From Luscinia megarhynchos (Eukaryota; Chordata; Aves; Passeriformes; Turdidae), in the NCBI GenBank assembly GCA_034336665.1, contig JAPFBE010000032.1, positions 3,038,001 through 3,102,000 on the forward strand: a stretch of 64,000 bases of DNA. The letters run 5' to 3'. A program made the position numbers and the translations under genes. Positions 44,976 to 54,762 of this stretch are shown in pieces. The notes beneath the pieces are model-generated. The model worked only from the letters and a program-made list of their open reading frames with translations. It did not search any database and was not told where the DNA came from. The first letter of the stretch is position 1. Every line of letters starts with the position of its first letter.

Positions 44976-45351
44976 TCCTTATGTATTGCACCACAGTCCT
45001 GCCCTGGGAGGGAAATACCTCTCTTCTTGCATCCAGTCTGGACTGCAGCCGCATGCATGTGCTTTCTTTCTTTGGCTGTTTTGCACTATATCAAAAGTGT
45101 CTCTGCTTGAAAACAGCTCTTTCAACGCCTGCCTCTCATGGCTCTCCTCCCACTGTCCTCAGTCTCCACCCGAGGCTCAAGAGCTCCTTTGTTCCTAATG
45201 GTCCAGATGGCATGCCTGGAAACCTCCCAAGCATCTTGGCGGATATCTCTGGAGCCCACCTCTCCACGGTATTTGCAATTGATAACATTGAGCTCATAGT
45301 CTAAGAAAATCACCAGAGGAACAAGACCAGCCAAATCTCTGTCCTGGCTAC
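44976..45351. other. No gene recognised
   Basis: This flanks the receptor remnant. It does not continue the receptor N-terminus and matches nothing I recognise. Confidence 0.4.
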
Positions 45352-45760
45352 TTTTTTGTCTGAGAGTAATACTTGGATGGATACAATTTGGGAGGCCAAA
45401 CCCCAATTTTGGCCATTTTCCCTGGATGAGAAAGCCAGGTTTTTCCATAGGAAGTAAGGAACCGAGACCCAGTCTTTCAGGGGCAGGTGAGAGGTGACCA
45501 CCAGAGGCCAAAGTCTAGCCATATCTGGTTGTCATGGCAGATTTTGTCTGAGAGAAACCCTTGCATATAGGGAGTTTCTTAGGGCTGTCACCAATTTCAG
45601 CCATGGGCACCAGAAAAGACAGACAGTTCTTTTCCATAGGTAGGAAGGGGCCAGAGCCCCCAGTGCTCCTGGGGCTGATGAGAGGTAGCACTCTCGACAT
45701 ACCACATTCAGCTGGACCTGTCAGGTTGTCCATGGGAGGCCAAGCCAGCCAGACCTGTTC
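45352..45760. repeat. Two tandem copies of a ~190-bp unit
   Basis: TTTTGTCTGAGAG occurs at 45352 and 45543, and after each come parallel words (TTTTGGCC/TTTCAGCC, TTTTCCATAGG, GAGGTGACCACC/GAGGTAGCAC). The copies differ at many positions. A partial copy may precede 45352. It looks like an old tandem duplication; function unknown. Confidence 0.5.
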
Positions 45761-45782
45761 CATGTCCCCTTGGTTCACGTGG

Positions 45783-46335
45783 GGCCCCACAGTGTCACAA
45801 TGGCCAACCTGTGATCCAACACCATCTTGTCACCCCAAACCATGGCACTCAGTGCCACATCCAGTCTATCCTGAAACACTTCCAGGGATGGTGACTCACC
45901 CACCTCCCTGGGCAGCCCATTCCAATGCCCAATCACCCTTTCTGTGAAGAATATTTCCAAATGTCCAGGCTAAACATCCCCTTGTGCATCTTTAAGGCTG
46001 TGTCCTCTTGTCCTGTCACTGTTCTCTGGAAGAAGAGCCCGGTCCCCCCTGGCTGCACCCTCCTGTCAGGGAGTTGTAGAGGGTGATGAGGTCTCTCCTG
46101 AGCCTCCTCCAGGATAAACATCCCCAGCTCCCTCAGCCACTCCTCACAGAACTTGTGTTCCAGACCCTCACCAGCCTTGTTGCCCTTCTCTGGACACGCT
46201 CCAGCCCCTCCATGTCCTTCCTAAATTGGGGGCCCAGAACTGGACACAGCACTCGAGGTGCTGCCCAACCAGTGCTGAGCACAGGGGAAGAATCACTGCC
46301 CTGGTCCTGCTGGCCACACCATTCCTGATCCATAG
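45783..46335 (-). repeat. CR1 LINE fragment, reverse
   Basis: Reverse complement of the CR1 3' region, including the stretches near 45910-45960, 46010-46080 and 46190-46260 typical of bird CR1 copies. No useful frame remains. Confidence 0.88.
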
Positions 46336-46990
46336 GAGTCCCAGGGGTTGGATGAGGGAAATAGTGGGGAGGGGGCTGGTGACAAAGTGTGATTGATTGT
46401 CAGGCATGAAGGGTCTTGATTTTCATATCTATTCAGACTGCATTAGAAGGTGCTGGGGGTCAATATCAATTGTACATTGCTGATATCAATCTATAAACAG
46501 AAAAGACAAGACCAAACAGTTCTCTCTGGATTGTTTTCAATATAGTATATTCACTTTGAATACACTTCTGAAATCTGTCTAATTAACCACAGAAAGAATT
46601 GAAAACTTAAATTATTCCCAGGAGCGTTTCTTGTTTGGGTGTTTTGAACAAATGTTTATGAGTTTTTGTCACTGAATTCCTGAACTGAAGAGCTCGAGAA
46701 AATAGTGGCCTCTTGATTAGTAAAATTCATCAGCAACCTCCAAGTGGCTGAGGATGCATCCTCATCAGAGCAGGAATGAACAGAAATGGGCACAGCTTTG
46801 TGGCTGCCCCAGCTCTGGGATGGGCCCTGGGCCTGGAGCAGGAGCAGCTCTGCAGGGCCCCAAGGCCGGGGCTGTTGTGCTGGCCTGGGCAGATGGGATG
46901 GCAGCAGGGGCTGCAGAGCTCTCAGGAGCTCAGGGAGAGGGAGCAGGGCACACAGGGAGCCTCCTTTTGCCTTGGCCAAGCACCTTCCCA
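46336..46990. other. No gene recognised
   Basis: AT-rich to 46670, then GC-rich (46780-46985) with short ORFs on both strands that show no similarity I know. No LTR ends. Confidence 0.4.
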
Positions 46991-47892
46991 ATGACCACCC
47001 CAAAATTCTACCACACCCCACTGACCACACCCCCACCAAAATTCTCTCATTTACCACCCCCACTGTCCACACCCCACTAACCAGACCAAGTGACCACCCA
47101 ACTGACTATATCCACTGACCACACCCACAGCCCACATCCACTGACCACCCCCACTGACTACACTCACTGACCGCAGCAACTGACCACACCCCAATGATCC
47201 CCCAAAGTGACCATACCCCACTAGTACACCCCTAAGTGACCATAACCAGTGGCCACACACAGTGACCACACTCATATGCAAAAAAGCAATGGCAACAACC
47301 CAATGACCACACCCACTGGCTACACCCCCCAACCATACCCCAATGAGCATACACCCACTGACCACACCTCAATGACCAACCCAATGAAAATACCACTGAC
47401 CACACTTACTGCCCACACCCCCTGCCCACACCCACTGACCAAACCCCACTGACAAACCAAATGACTCCTCTGACCACACCAAACTGACCATGCCAAATGA
47501 CCAGCCCCACTGACCACACCCACTGACATCAATCCACTGACAAACCAACTGACCACACTCCCACGGACCACTTCCACTGACCACAAAAACAATCACACCC
47601 CCTGGCCACGCAACTGACCAGCCCCACCCCTACCCAACTGACCACATCCACTGAGCACATCCACTGAACACATCTACTGACCACCCTTACAGACCACCTC
47701 CCCCAACCACACCCTAATGACCGCAGACCACTGACCACACCCCCTAATGACACCTCAATGACCACTCAACTTACCACTCCCACTGATCACAGCAAGTGAC
47801 CACACCCAATGATCACTCTGCACTGCTCACACCTACTGACCATACACTCATTTTGCACACCCCACTGATCACACCAACTGACCGCACCCACT
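46991..47892. repeat. Minisatellite of ~10-15-bp units (CCACTGACCACA-like)
   Basis: About 900 bp consist of degenerate units built on ACTGACCAC with variants (ATGACCAC, ACTGATCAC). Spacing varies around 10-15 bp. Long ORFs on either strand (for example 47051-47765 minus) are by-products of the repeat. No CRISPR-like spacers: spacers are part of the unit. Confidence 0.92.
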
Positions 47893-47929
47893 GTAAATTA
47901 AACCAGTTATTCTTAGCACATAATTCTCC

Positions 47930-48573
47930 TTCTTCTGAGTGTCTAGCATTGTGTTTACCTTACAGGGTGTAGAATGCAGCTTTATTATTTTCAGACATTT
48001 TTATGAAGGGACCAAAACTACTCTCAGGGAGGCACGCTTAAAGTTACACAAAAAAGGCACAGCTAAAGCTGTGTTTCCCTTCACGTCCCTGGAGCAGGTG
48101 AAGAGACCACACTACTTGGGAGGTACTACCTTAGTTACAAAACAGTTTGTCTCTTTGCAATCCCAAGTAGTCAACAGCAACACAACAAACACCCAGCCTA
48201 TCGCTGAGGACAATTCCCTCTTTTTAAGGACAAAACAACAAACACCCAGCCTTTAGCTGAGGGCAAACCCCTCTCTTCCCTGCCTGGGTTAGGGGATCAA
48301 AACAACAATTCACAAAAACACAAGTCCCATCTTTTGCACAACTGAGACAATTTTCAAAATATTCTCCGATAACTGAAACGGAGTTGTTCACACCGGGGTC
48401 TGTGTGCAGATTGCGGAAAGAACCAATGCGACCTCCCTTGCTTTCTACCACTGTTCAGCTTTCGCTGACAGGATAGGTGCGGCTGAAATGGCACGGATCT
48501 TCCCCTGTTACAAAGTGCACAGAGTACCTTAACTCCTCCAGTATCGGGAATCAACAGCCGACTACGCCAAAAA
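47930..48573 (-). pseudogene. Leader of a minus-strand LTR-D provirus
   Basis: The plus strand ends GCCGACTACGCCA (48557-48569) four bases before the LTR, like the tRNA-Ser 3' tail, so this is a primer site and leader lying left of a 5' LTR. The ~600-bp leader has a repeated AACAAACACCCAGCC word (about 48185 and 48240). The provirus body is missing; the sequence stops near the minisatellite. Confidence 0.7.
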
Positions 48574-49370
48574 TGTCACGGTCCGCCTAGTTAGAGCGGG
48601 GGTCGTGAAGGTTCTTTTAAGAATCTCAGGGTGCAAAAGAAACACAAAGGGACAGAATCAGTTGCTCTTGCAACAAATGCACTTTATTTTGTGCCAACCA
48701 AATGCGATAGTGGGACAAAGAGAAAGAGAGAGAGACAGAAAGAGGGAGAGAGAAAAAGGGGGTTGAGATTATAGCTACCAAGACGGGAAGACGATCCTCG
48801 TGGAACCAGCCAATAGATGTCCGTTGCCGTCTGGGGGGATCCCGGGGGGTCTTCAGCCTGGGGGTGGTTTTATAGTTCTTTCCAAAGCGAGTGGCCTCTA
48901 GCCAAAAGGTGGGAAGGCTTGTGGACTATTGTTCGTGGCCAAAGCGAGTGGCCTTTAGCCAAAAGGTGGAAAGGCTTGTGGACTATTGTTCTGGCCAAAG
49001 CGAGTGGCCTTTAGCCAAAAGGTAGAAAGGCTTGAGGACTATTGTCCGTGGCCAAAGCGAGTGGCCTTTAACCAAAAGGTGGGAAGGCTTGTGGACTATT
49101 GTTCGTGGAGGCAGGTATGACCATGAGAAGGAGTCCAGCAGCAGCTTAGCATGACCAATTATCAAGGTCAGCAAGACCCATGCTCGGGGTCCCATTGTTT
49201 CCATCCTCGAGCGAACACAGTTCCAATCTCATGATCGGTTGCCACGAGAACACATCCTGGTCACCTGCAAGTCGCACCCCACCTAGGCTAAGCCAAAGTC
49301 CGAGAACTGTAGTCCAGGGGTCTTCTTCAGATGGTCGTTGGGCAATACAAGCTCTAGACGGACTCTTACA
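48574..49370 (-). mobile_element. 5' LTR, family LTR-D, 797 bp
   Basis: It begins TGTCACGG and ends CTTACA, related to 23303-23902, 58890-59506 and 60867-61432. It is longer than they are mainly because a ~57-bp U3 unit is present four times (48882-49108). TTTATT near 48682 gives minus orientation. The primer site to its left makes it a 5' LTR. Confidence 0.87.
48882..49108 (-). repeat. Four tandem 56-57-bp units in U3
   Basis: Units start at 48882, 48939, 48995 and 49052, each with CCAAAGCGAGTGGCC and an AAAAGGT word. Related LTRs have only one unit (for example about 23611 and 59221). Tandem U3 repeats often act as enhancers in retroviruses; that they do so here is inference. Confidence 0.9.
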
Positions 49371-49612
49371 CGAGGGGGAATGTAAAACCACTCCAGGGAG
49401 TTCAACACTTAGTTACACACACAGCTTTCACTGTGTGCAGTCCCTCTCTTCCCTGGGTGGGTGAAGAGACTAGAGTTACACAGGCACTCCTCAGCATGCG
49501 CAGTTTTCCCGCCTTTACTTTAGGGAAGGGCAATACACATACACACACAGCCTAGGCAGTATCATGCGCAGCTTTCCCCCCTCACTTTAGGGAAGGTCAG
49601 TACACATACATA
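49371..49612 (-). pseudogene. Leader of a second LTR-D provirus, left piece
   Basis: It resembles the leader at 47990-48120 (CTCTCAGGGAGG/CTCCAGGGAG, GGGTGAAGAGAC words) and ends with two ~75-bp units (ATGCGCAG ... CACTTTAGGG ... CACATACA). A third such unit lies at 58555-58606 across provirus 3, so both pieces were once joined. Confidence 0.65.
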
Positions 49613-49947
49613 TGCAGTTGCTACTTGGACTTCCCCCTGGCTAACTCAGTGCTAAAAGGAAGCCCAGAGCCCTGCAGAAATGAGGTAAAAGAACAAAAGA
49701 GGCTCCTTCCCCCAAATGGGTTCCAATGCTTTATGCAAGGATGCTTCCAGGGAGAAAGAGGAAGTGGGAATGCCTTGCTGTGGTATTTTAAACCCCTCGC
49801 CAGGGGTGGAGGGAACCCAGACATCAGTCAATCAGCTAAGGGCGGAGGGCAAGGGGGAGGGGAAAGGACTGAACCACAAGAAAAAGTACAGAGGAGTTTG
49901 GGGAGATACTATTCTCAGTGCTACATAAATCATGTAAATTAAATACA
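49613..49947 (-). repeat. Provirus 3 3' LTR
   Basis: It begins TGCAGTTGCT and ends AAATACA. The run GCTCCCCATTTTTT to its right is the reverse complement of a polypurine tract, followed by the env end. Confidence 0.85.
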
Positions 49948-50043
49948 GCTCCCCATTTTTTGTTTAACAAAGCTAAAGGAAAGACTAGGGTTCATTTTGA
50001 TTCAGAATATGAATTTCCTAAAAACTTACAGTTTGCAGGACGT

Positions 50044-51432
50044 TTAGACTTTTTTGTTTGTCAACTCTATATGGTTGACTACTGAGGTAGAAGAAATGAG
50101 ACCATTAATAGCTTGGAAAATCAAGCCACGGAGGATCCCAAACAGTATAATTATAAGGAAAAGAAGAATAAAAAATAATAAAATTGTTTTAACTATAGAA
50201 GTCCACCACCCTGTGAGTCCCCAGCCTTTGAACAGTTCATTGAACCAATGTTCTGATTCTTGCTTCACTTGTCCGATCAGGTTATTCATGTTTCGGAAGG
50301 CAACGTGGATGTTAGGTGCATTCAAGGTCGGATTCATGCAGCAAAGTCCTTCAAATTCCTGGCATTCATGTCCATGCAGTAGCAGAAGAAAATCTATAGC
50401 AGCACGATTTTGGAGTGTGGCCTGCCTGGCCACTTCCTTGTCTTCTAGGAAGGAGCTGACGACAGTGGATGTTAAGTTTGCCTGTTTGACTACCCAACAC
50501 TCTAGGTGGCCTAATTCACCTAGAGCTTTGGCTACTGCGACCCACAGAAGAAACACGGACACAGCTATTCTTTTTGATTTGCCCCAATTAAAAATATCAG
50601 CATTACAGTTTGGGTCCAAATTGTCAGCATTTCTCTTTTGTATTTTAATTGTCGATTTGTTTTTGTGAGTCCAATCACTAATTAAGGTTTCGTTGGGTGC
50701 CAACAGGGACAACCACCCGAAGGCAAATGGCCCCCCTAGTAGCTGAGAAGGAATCCCTGCCCATGCCTGATCTCCACAAATCAAAAACAATCCCTTAGGG
50801 AGACTCTTGGGACTTGAATGAGTTGGGATGTCAGCTGCAATGTGGGTTAGAATATTACACCAACTTTTGGCAGTGAATTCTCCACGAAATTGCCGTATGT
50901 TGTGGAACTCCTGAGTGCTAGAAGGTTTTGGGAAGATAGTAAAATGAATGTAGCATTGTGCTGGGTAGGAACCCAATAACTCTAATTCTTGGGGTTCCTG
51001 AGCTGCTTTAGGCAAACTAGGCAGAAACTCCTCTATGTGGTTTTTACTCATTACAGTTTCCTGCCTATGATTTTTGTATAATGAAATGGTGTGTGACTTG
51101 GGAAGTTCATTGGGCTTTTGTATTTCAAAGCTGGCTGAATATTCTCCAGCCTTCAATGGGACCCCTACCAGGCAGGTGGACATAGGGTCTTTTGCTGCTG
51201 CAGTGGACAGACATATGTTTTCCTGTTGGAGCGTCTGTGCCAGGATCACCCAGATGTTTTGATGTGGCTGAGGGACGATCCACGCAGCTGCCAAACTGTT
51301 CAGTGTTAACAAGAAGACAATTTGGATGGGGTTCATCACAGGGTTGAGTGGAGGATAGGTTTTCTCTAAAAGGGAAAAACAAACAGTTTTAATGCATCTT
51401 AAAAGTCTCTGTTTCTTCCGGAATGTAGCCAT
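50044..51432 (-). CDS. env: Provirus 3 env, complete 462-aa ORF
   Basis: This is an uninterrupted Env frame from Met to stop. In order: basic N-terminal stretch, hydrophobic signal peptide (about residues 35-50), SU with Cys residues and FLICGDQAW, a possible cleavage region (IQKR), a hydrophobic fusion-peptide-like stretch (about 283-300), an immunosuppressive-domain-like helix (LQNRAAIDF), CX6CC (CQEFEGLCC, 357-365), and a membrane anchor (about 413-434) with a short tail. CX6CC marks a gamma-type Env. At 462 aa it is shorter than many Envs. It directly follows integrase. Whether it is expressed or still acts is unknown. Confidence 0.9.
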   Translation of the reverse strand: MATFRKKQRLLRCIKTVCFSLLEKTYPPLNPVMNPIQIVFLLTLNSLAAAWIVPQPHQNIWVILAQTLQQENICLSTAAAKDPMSTCLVGVPLKAGEYSASFEIQKPNELPKSHTISLYKNHRQETVMSKNHIEEFLPSLPKAAQEPQELELLGSYPAQCYIHFTIFPKPSSTQEFHNIRQFRGEFTAKSWCNILTHIAADIPTHSSPKSLPKGLFLICGDQAWAGIPSQLLGGPFAFGWLSLLAPNETLISDWTHKNKSTIKIQKRNADNLDPNCNADIFNWGKSKRIAVSVFLLWVAVAKALGELGHLECWVVKQANLTSTVVSSFLEDKEVARQATLQNRAAIDFLLLLHGHECQEFEGLCCMNPTLNAPNIHVAFRNMNNLIGQVKQESEHWFNELFKGWGLTGWWTSIVKTILLFFILLFLIIILFGILRGLIFQAINGLISSTSVVNHIELTNKKV

Positions 51433-51434
51433 AT

Positions 51435-52411
51435 CTAAGAAGAATTTTTCTCCTCTTTCCGGCAGGGTCTTCTTTTTGAAGCAATGTCTACTTGCTTGTC
51501 ATCCCCTTCTGCTGGAGCTTGATTTTTGGGAATGAAAGGTTTGACCCACTTCTGGGGAATCCACCGAGGGCCTGAGGGGGTGGCAACCCATGCACAGCCA
51601 CAGCCCCAGGTAACAAGTTCATAGGGACCTCTGGTTTCCCAGGTTTCTGGGTCCCTAATCAAGACTGATGGACGTGGGGACATTTGAATTGATTACTACT
51701 GTTAAAGTGACTTAGCACAGGAGGACTCATCTTTTCCAATGAACAATTCAAGAAATTGGTAGTGAAGAGGGCTTTACAGAGCTTCTGCTGTGGAGCTATC
51801 CACACAGTTGAACTGCTCTGTCTAGCCAGGACCTGCTTGAGCATCTGGTGGGTACACGCAATCACAGCTTGGCCTGTGAGGGAGTGGAGGATGCCAGTTT
51901 TATTTTCCACTCCCCAGTGCTGGACAAATTCCAGGAACTCCTTGGATGTGTACGCTGGGCCATTATTAGTTTTCATTTCCATAGGGATCCCCAGCACTGA
52001 AAAGGCTTGCACTAAGTGTTGTTTGGCATGCACAGCCCTTTCTCCTGCATGGGCAGAGGCATAAACTGCACCCAAATATGTGTCAATGCTTACATGGACA
52101 TATTTGTGGCGACCGAAAATGGGAATGTGTGTGATGTCTGTCTGCCACACTTCACAGCTGCCAAAGCCTCGAGGATTGATCCCCATACTCTGCGATGGCA
52201 TGGCCTGGAGCTGGCAGCTGGGACAGGTGGTCACAATGGCTCGAGCCTGACTCCGTGTTAGCTGGAACTGACAGATCAGACCTGGAGCATTCTGGTGGTA
52301 TTGCTGGTGGCTCAGCTTTGCCTGTTGGAAGATGTCAGGGAGGCGTCCTTTCTCAGCTGGGGCTGCAAGGGAGTCTGCCTTATGATTCCCTTCTGTGATT
52401 TCGCCTGGCAA
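51435..52411 (-). pseudogene. Provirus 3 integrase, catalytic residues lost
   Basis: The frame 51659-52411 has the zinc domain (LSHQQYHQN ... CPSC) and the first Asp (WQTDITH). The second catalytic position reads KTNNGP (Asn at 51965-51967 in place of Asp) and the third VIACTH (Ala at 51857-51859 where provirus 1 and 2 have Glu). A frameshift leads to the C-terminal domain (51435-51683, GPYELVTWGCGCAWV) ending in a basic tail just before env. Confidence 0.88.
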
Positions 52412-52766
52412 ATCGGTGTGTTACCTTACATGCATCACATAGAAAGGATGCTCTCTATGTGAAACTAAATAAATTAGTTTTGAAAGCAAACTGAAGAGAT
52501 GCTCGTTCTCGATGTCTTTGAGAACTGCCTGCTCTGCCCTGGAAACTACTCCAGCTACATAAGCTGAGTCGGTTACCAAATTAATTGGCTCCTAAATTTT
52601 TTCAAAGGTTCTCACAACTGCGGCCAGGTCTGCCACATGGGGCAATCCCACCACAAACTCAACATCAGCTTCCCAATGCTGAGTCTGGGGATTTCTCCAA
52701 GTCATCACTGACTTGTGTGATGCCCCTTATGCATCTGTGAACACTATGAGAGCCTCGAGTGGTCTC
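52412..52766 (-). pseudogene. Provirus 3 RNase H, decayed
   Basis: The start FTDA is followed by a stop codon (TTA on the plus strand, 52727-52729). The remainder can be traced to about 52412 in several frames. The domain links RT and integrase as expected. Confidence 0.75.
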
Positions 52767-54100
52767 CTACTCCTCACGAGGAATGAGGTGGAATTCCTCA
52801 TTAAAAAACTTGTGAGCTGGGCCGTGGACTGATATTTGTCCACTGTAGCTGTCTAGAGATATTTGGAGGCTGGCATTGCTTTGGAGCAAGTGCTGAAACA
52901 TCTCTTTGGTCAGCCTTTCAGGTGAGTTCCTTTCCTCCTCAGAAAGTTTGAATGGGAGGTGAATACATGCAAAGTCACAACCAGCCAGCTCACGCAGTCT
53001 TGTCCTTGCCTTCTGAATCAGCTGAGCCATCAGCTCTTGTGGCTGAGTGATGGTTTTGGATCTTTGGTGGGAGAGGAAGACCCATTCTATGATTAAGAGT
53101 GAATCTCTCTGTCCCTCGATCCACTGGAATATTAGACCATGCAGGTGTGGCAGTTTTCCCAAAACAATGAATTTGAAAGGCAGTTCGAGCTGATAACGGT
53201 GAGCCTGCCTCTCTGCCAAAGCTTTTTGTACCTTTTCGATTGCAGTTTTTGCCTCTGAGGTCAGTTCCCTGGGAGAAAATAGCTCTCTCTCCCGCTTCAA
53301 TAAATTGAAGACGCATTCTATGTCCTCATTGGTGAGGCCTAGCCACGGCCTTACCCAGTTAAAAGACCCACACAGTGAATGGACATCTGCTAGGGTTTTG
53401 GGATTACAATCGATTTCCAATTTCTGTGGGACTATGGTCTGTGCAGTAATCTCCATGCCCAGGTACTTCCAAGGTGGCATCCTCTGAACTTTGTCTTCCT
53501 GTAATTGAAATCCAGCAGAGGTTAAAACTTTAACCACTAGGTCAAGTGTGTGTTGGAGTATCAGGTTATTGGGAGCACACACAAGCACATCATCCATGTA
53601 ATGTAAGATTATAGCCTCCCTTATTTGCGCACGCACAGGGGACAGCAATGAGGCTACATACCACTGGCAGATGGAAGGACTGCACTTAATGCTTTGTGGA
53701 AGCACCTTCCAGTGGTACCGCTTCATTGGAGCTTCTCGATTTATCGAGGGAACTGAGAAGGCAAACCTTGGGGCATCCTCAGGGTGTAGGGGGATTTGGA
53801 AAAAAACAATCTTTGATGTCTAATACTGCCAGTTGCCAATCTCGGGGAAACATCTTTGGGGAAGGCATCTCAGGTTGGAGAGACCCCATGTCCTGAATTA
53901 CTTTGTTTATTCCTCTGAGGTCATGTAGCAATCTCCACTTGTCCTTCCCCGGTTTCTTTATTACAAAGATGGGGGAATTCCAAGGGCTTGTTGTCTCTTC
54001 AATGTGGTTTTTTTCCAATTGCTCCTCTACAAGCTCCTCGAACGCCTTAAGCTTTTCCTTTCTCAATGGCAACTGTGCTACCCATTTAAGGGCGTCATCC
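52767..54100 (-). pseudogene. Provirus 3 reverse transcriptase
   Basis: The main frame 52767-53726 (319 aa) has the catalytic YMDD at 53589-53600, thumb and connection. The fingers frame is 53779-54072 with LDIKDCFF at its end. A frame change between 53726 and 53800 separates them. Otherwise well preserved. Confidence 0.87.
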
Positions 54101-54108
54101 AGTCACGT

Positions 54109-54762
54109 TTATTTCTGGATAAGGGGCTCCAAAGTGGCCATCATGGGAGTCTTAGGGATAATCATTCTGATTCCCCACTGGGACCTGGTGTCTCTCCTCC
54201 ATAAGGGGCACTTGTAATCTATAACAAACAGACGAACACTAGCCAACCTTTCATCCAACCCCTCCGTTTGTACGATGCTTTTCGATATCTTTGCCAATTT
54301 GATCCCTCCTACGCCTTGGATTTTGCCAGCCACAGGTTGAAATTCCCAATGTGACGGCCACATCCTTTCAGGTATGATCGTCAAAATTTCCTCTGTGTCA
54401 AACACCCCTTCCACATGGACATGGTCTGTTCCATGTGTTAGGTTGCATGCCAAAGAGGGTTTTTTCTCACCCACCGTTTCTACCCAGTAGGCCTCAGGTG
54501 ATTTTCGGTCTGCTATGACCTCCACTGGGGTAAGAATGGCCTGGGCCATGATTTGCCCATTGCCAAGGTAGAATGGTGGTTGAGGAGAGTGCGCTAATAA
54601 TATCAGGCAGTTTATTTTCCCCTTCATGATCATGGGAGCCACCTCAATCTCTAAAGGTGTGTGTGCTGTGTCCTTAACAACAAAATACTCACTGTCTAGT
54701 TCCATGTGGCATATCGTCATGTATAATAGCTTCTTGACAGGTCCACTGTAATGATTCTCCAA
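54109..54762 (-). pseudogene. Provirus 3 protease, active site lost
   Basis: This 217-aa open frame starts with a region that also precedes protease in provirus 4 (LGNGQIMAQAIL here, LARGQVIAQAIP there; possibly a dUTPase-derived part). The protease active site reads VFDTEEILTI, so Asp-Thr-Gly is Asp-Thr-Glu (54391-54399). The flap (GVGGIKLAK) is visible. The frame is open but the enzyme should be inactive. Confidence 0.83.

Noticed and set aside
46656..47765. Long Gly/Val/Trp-rich ORFs on the minus strand
   Set aside because: Produced by the minisatellite and flanking GC-rich DNA; repetitive, no domain.
46991..47892. CRISPR-like array
   Set aside because: No constant repeat with unique spacers, units of 10-15 bp, and the context is an animal genome.
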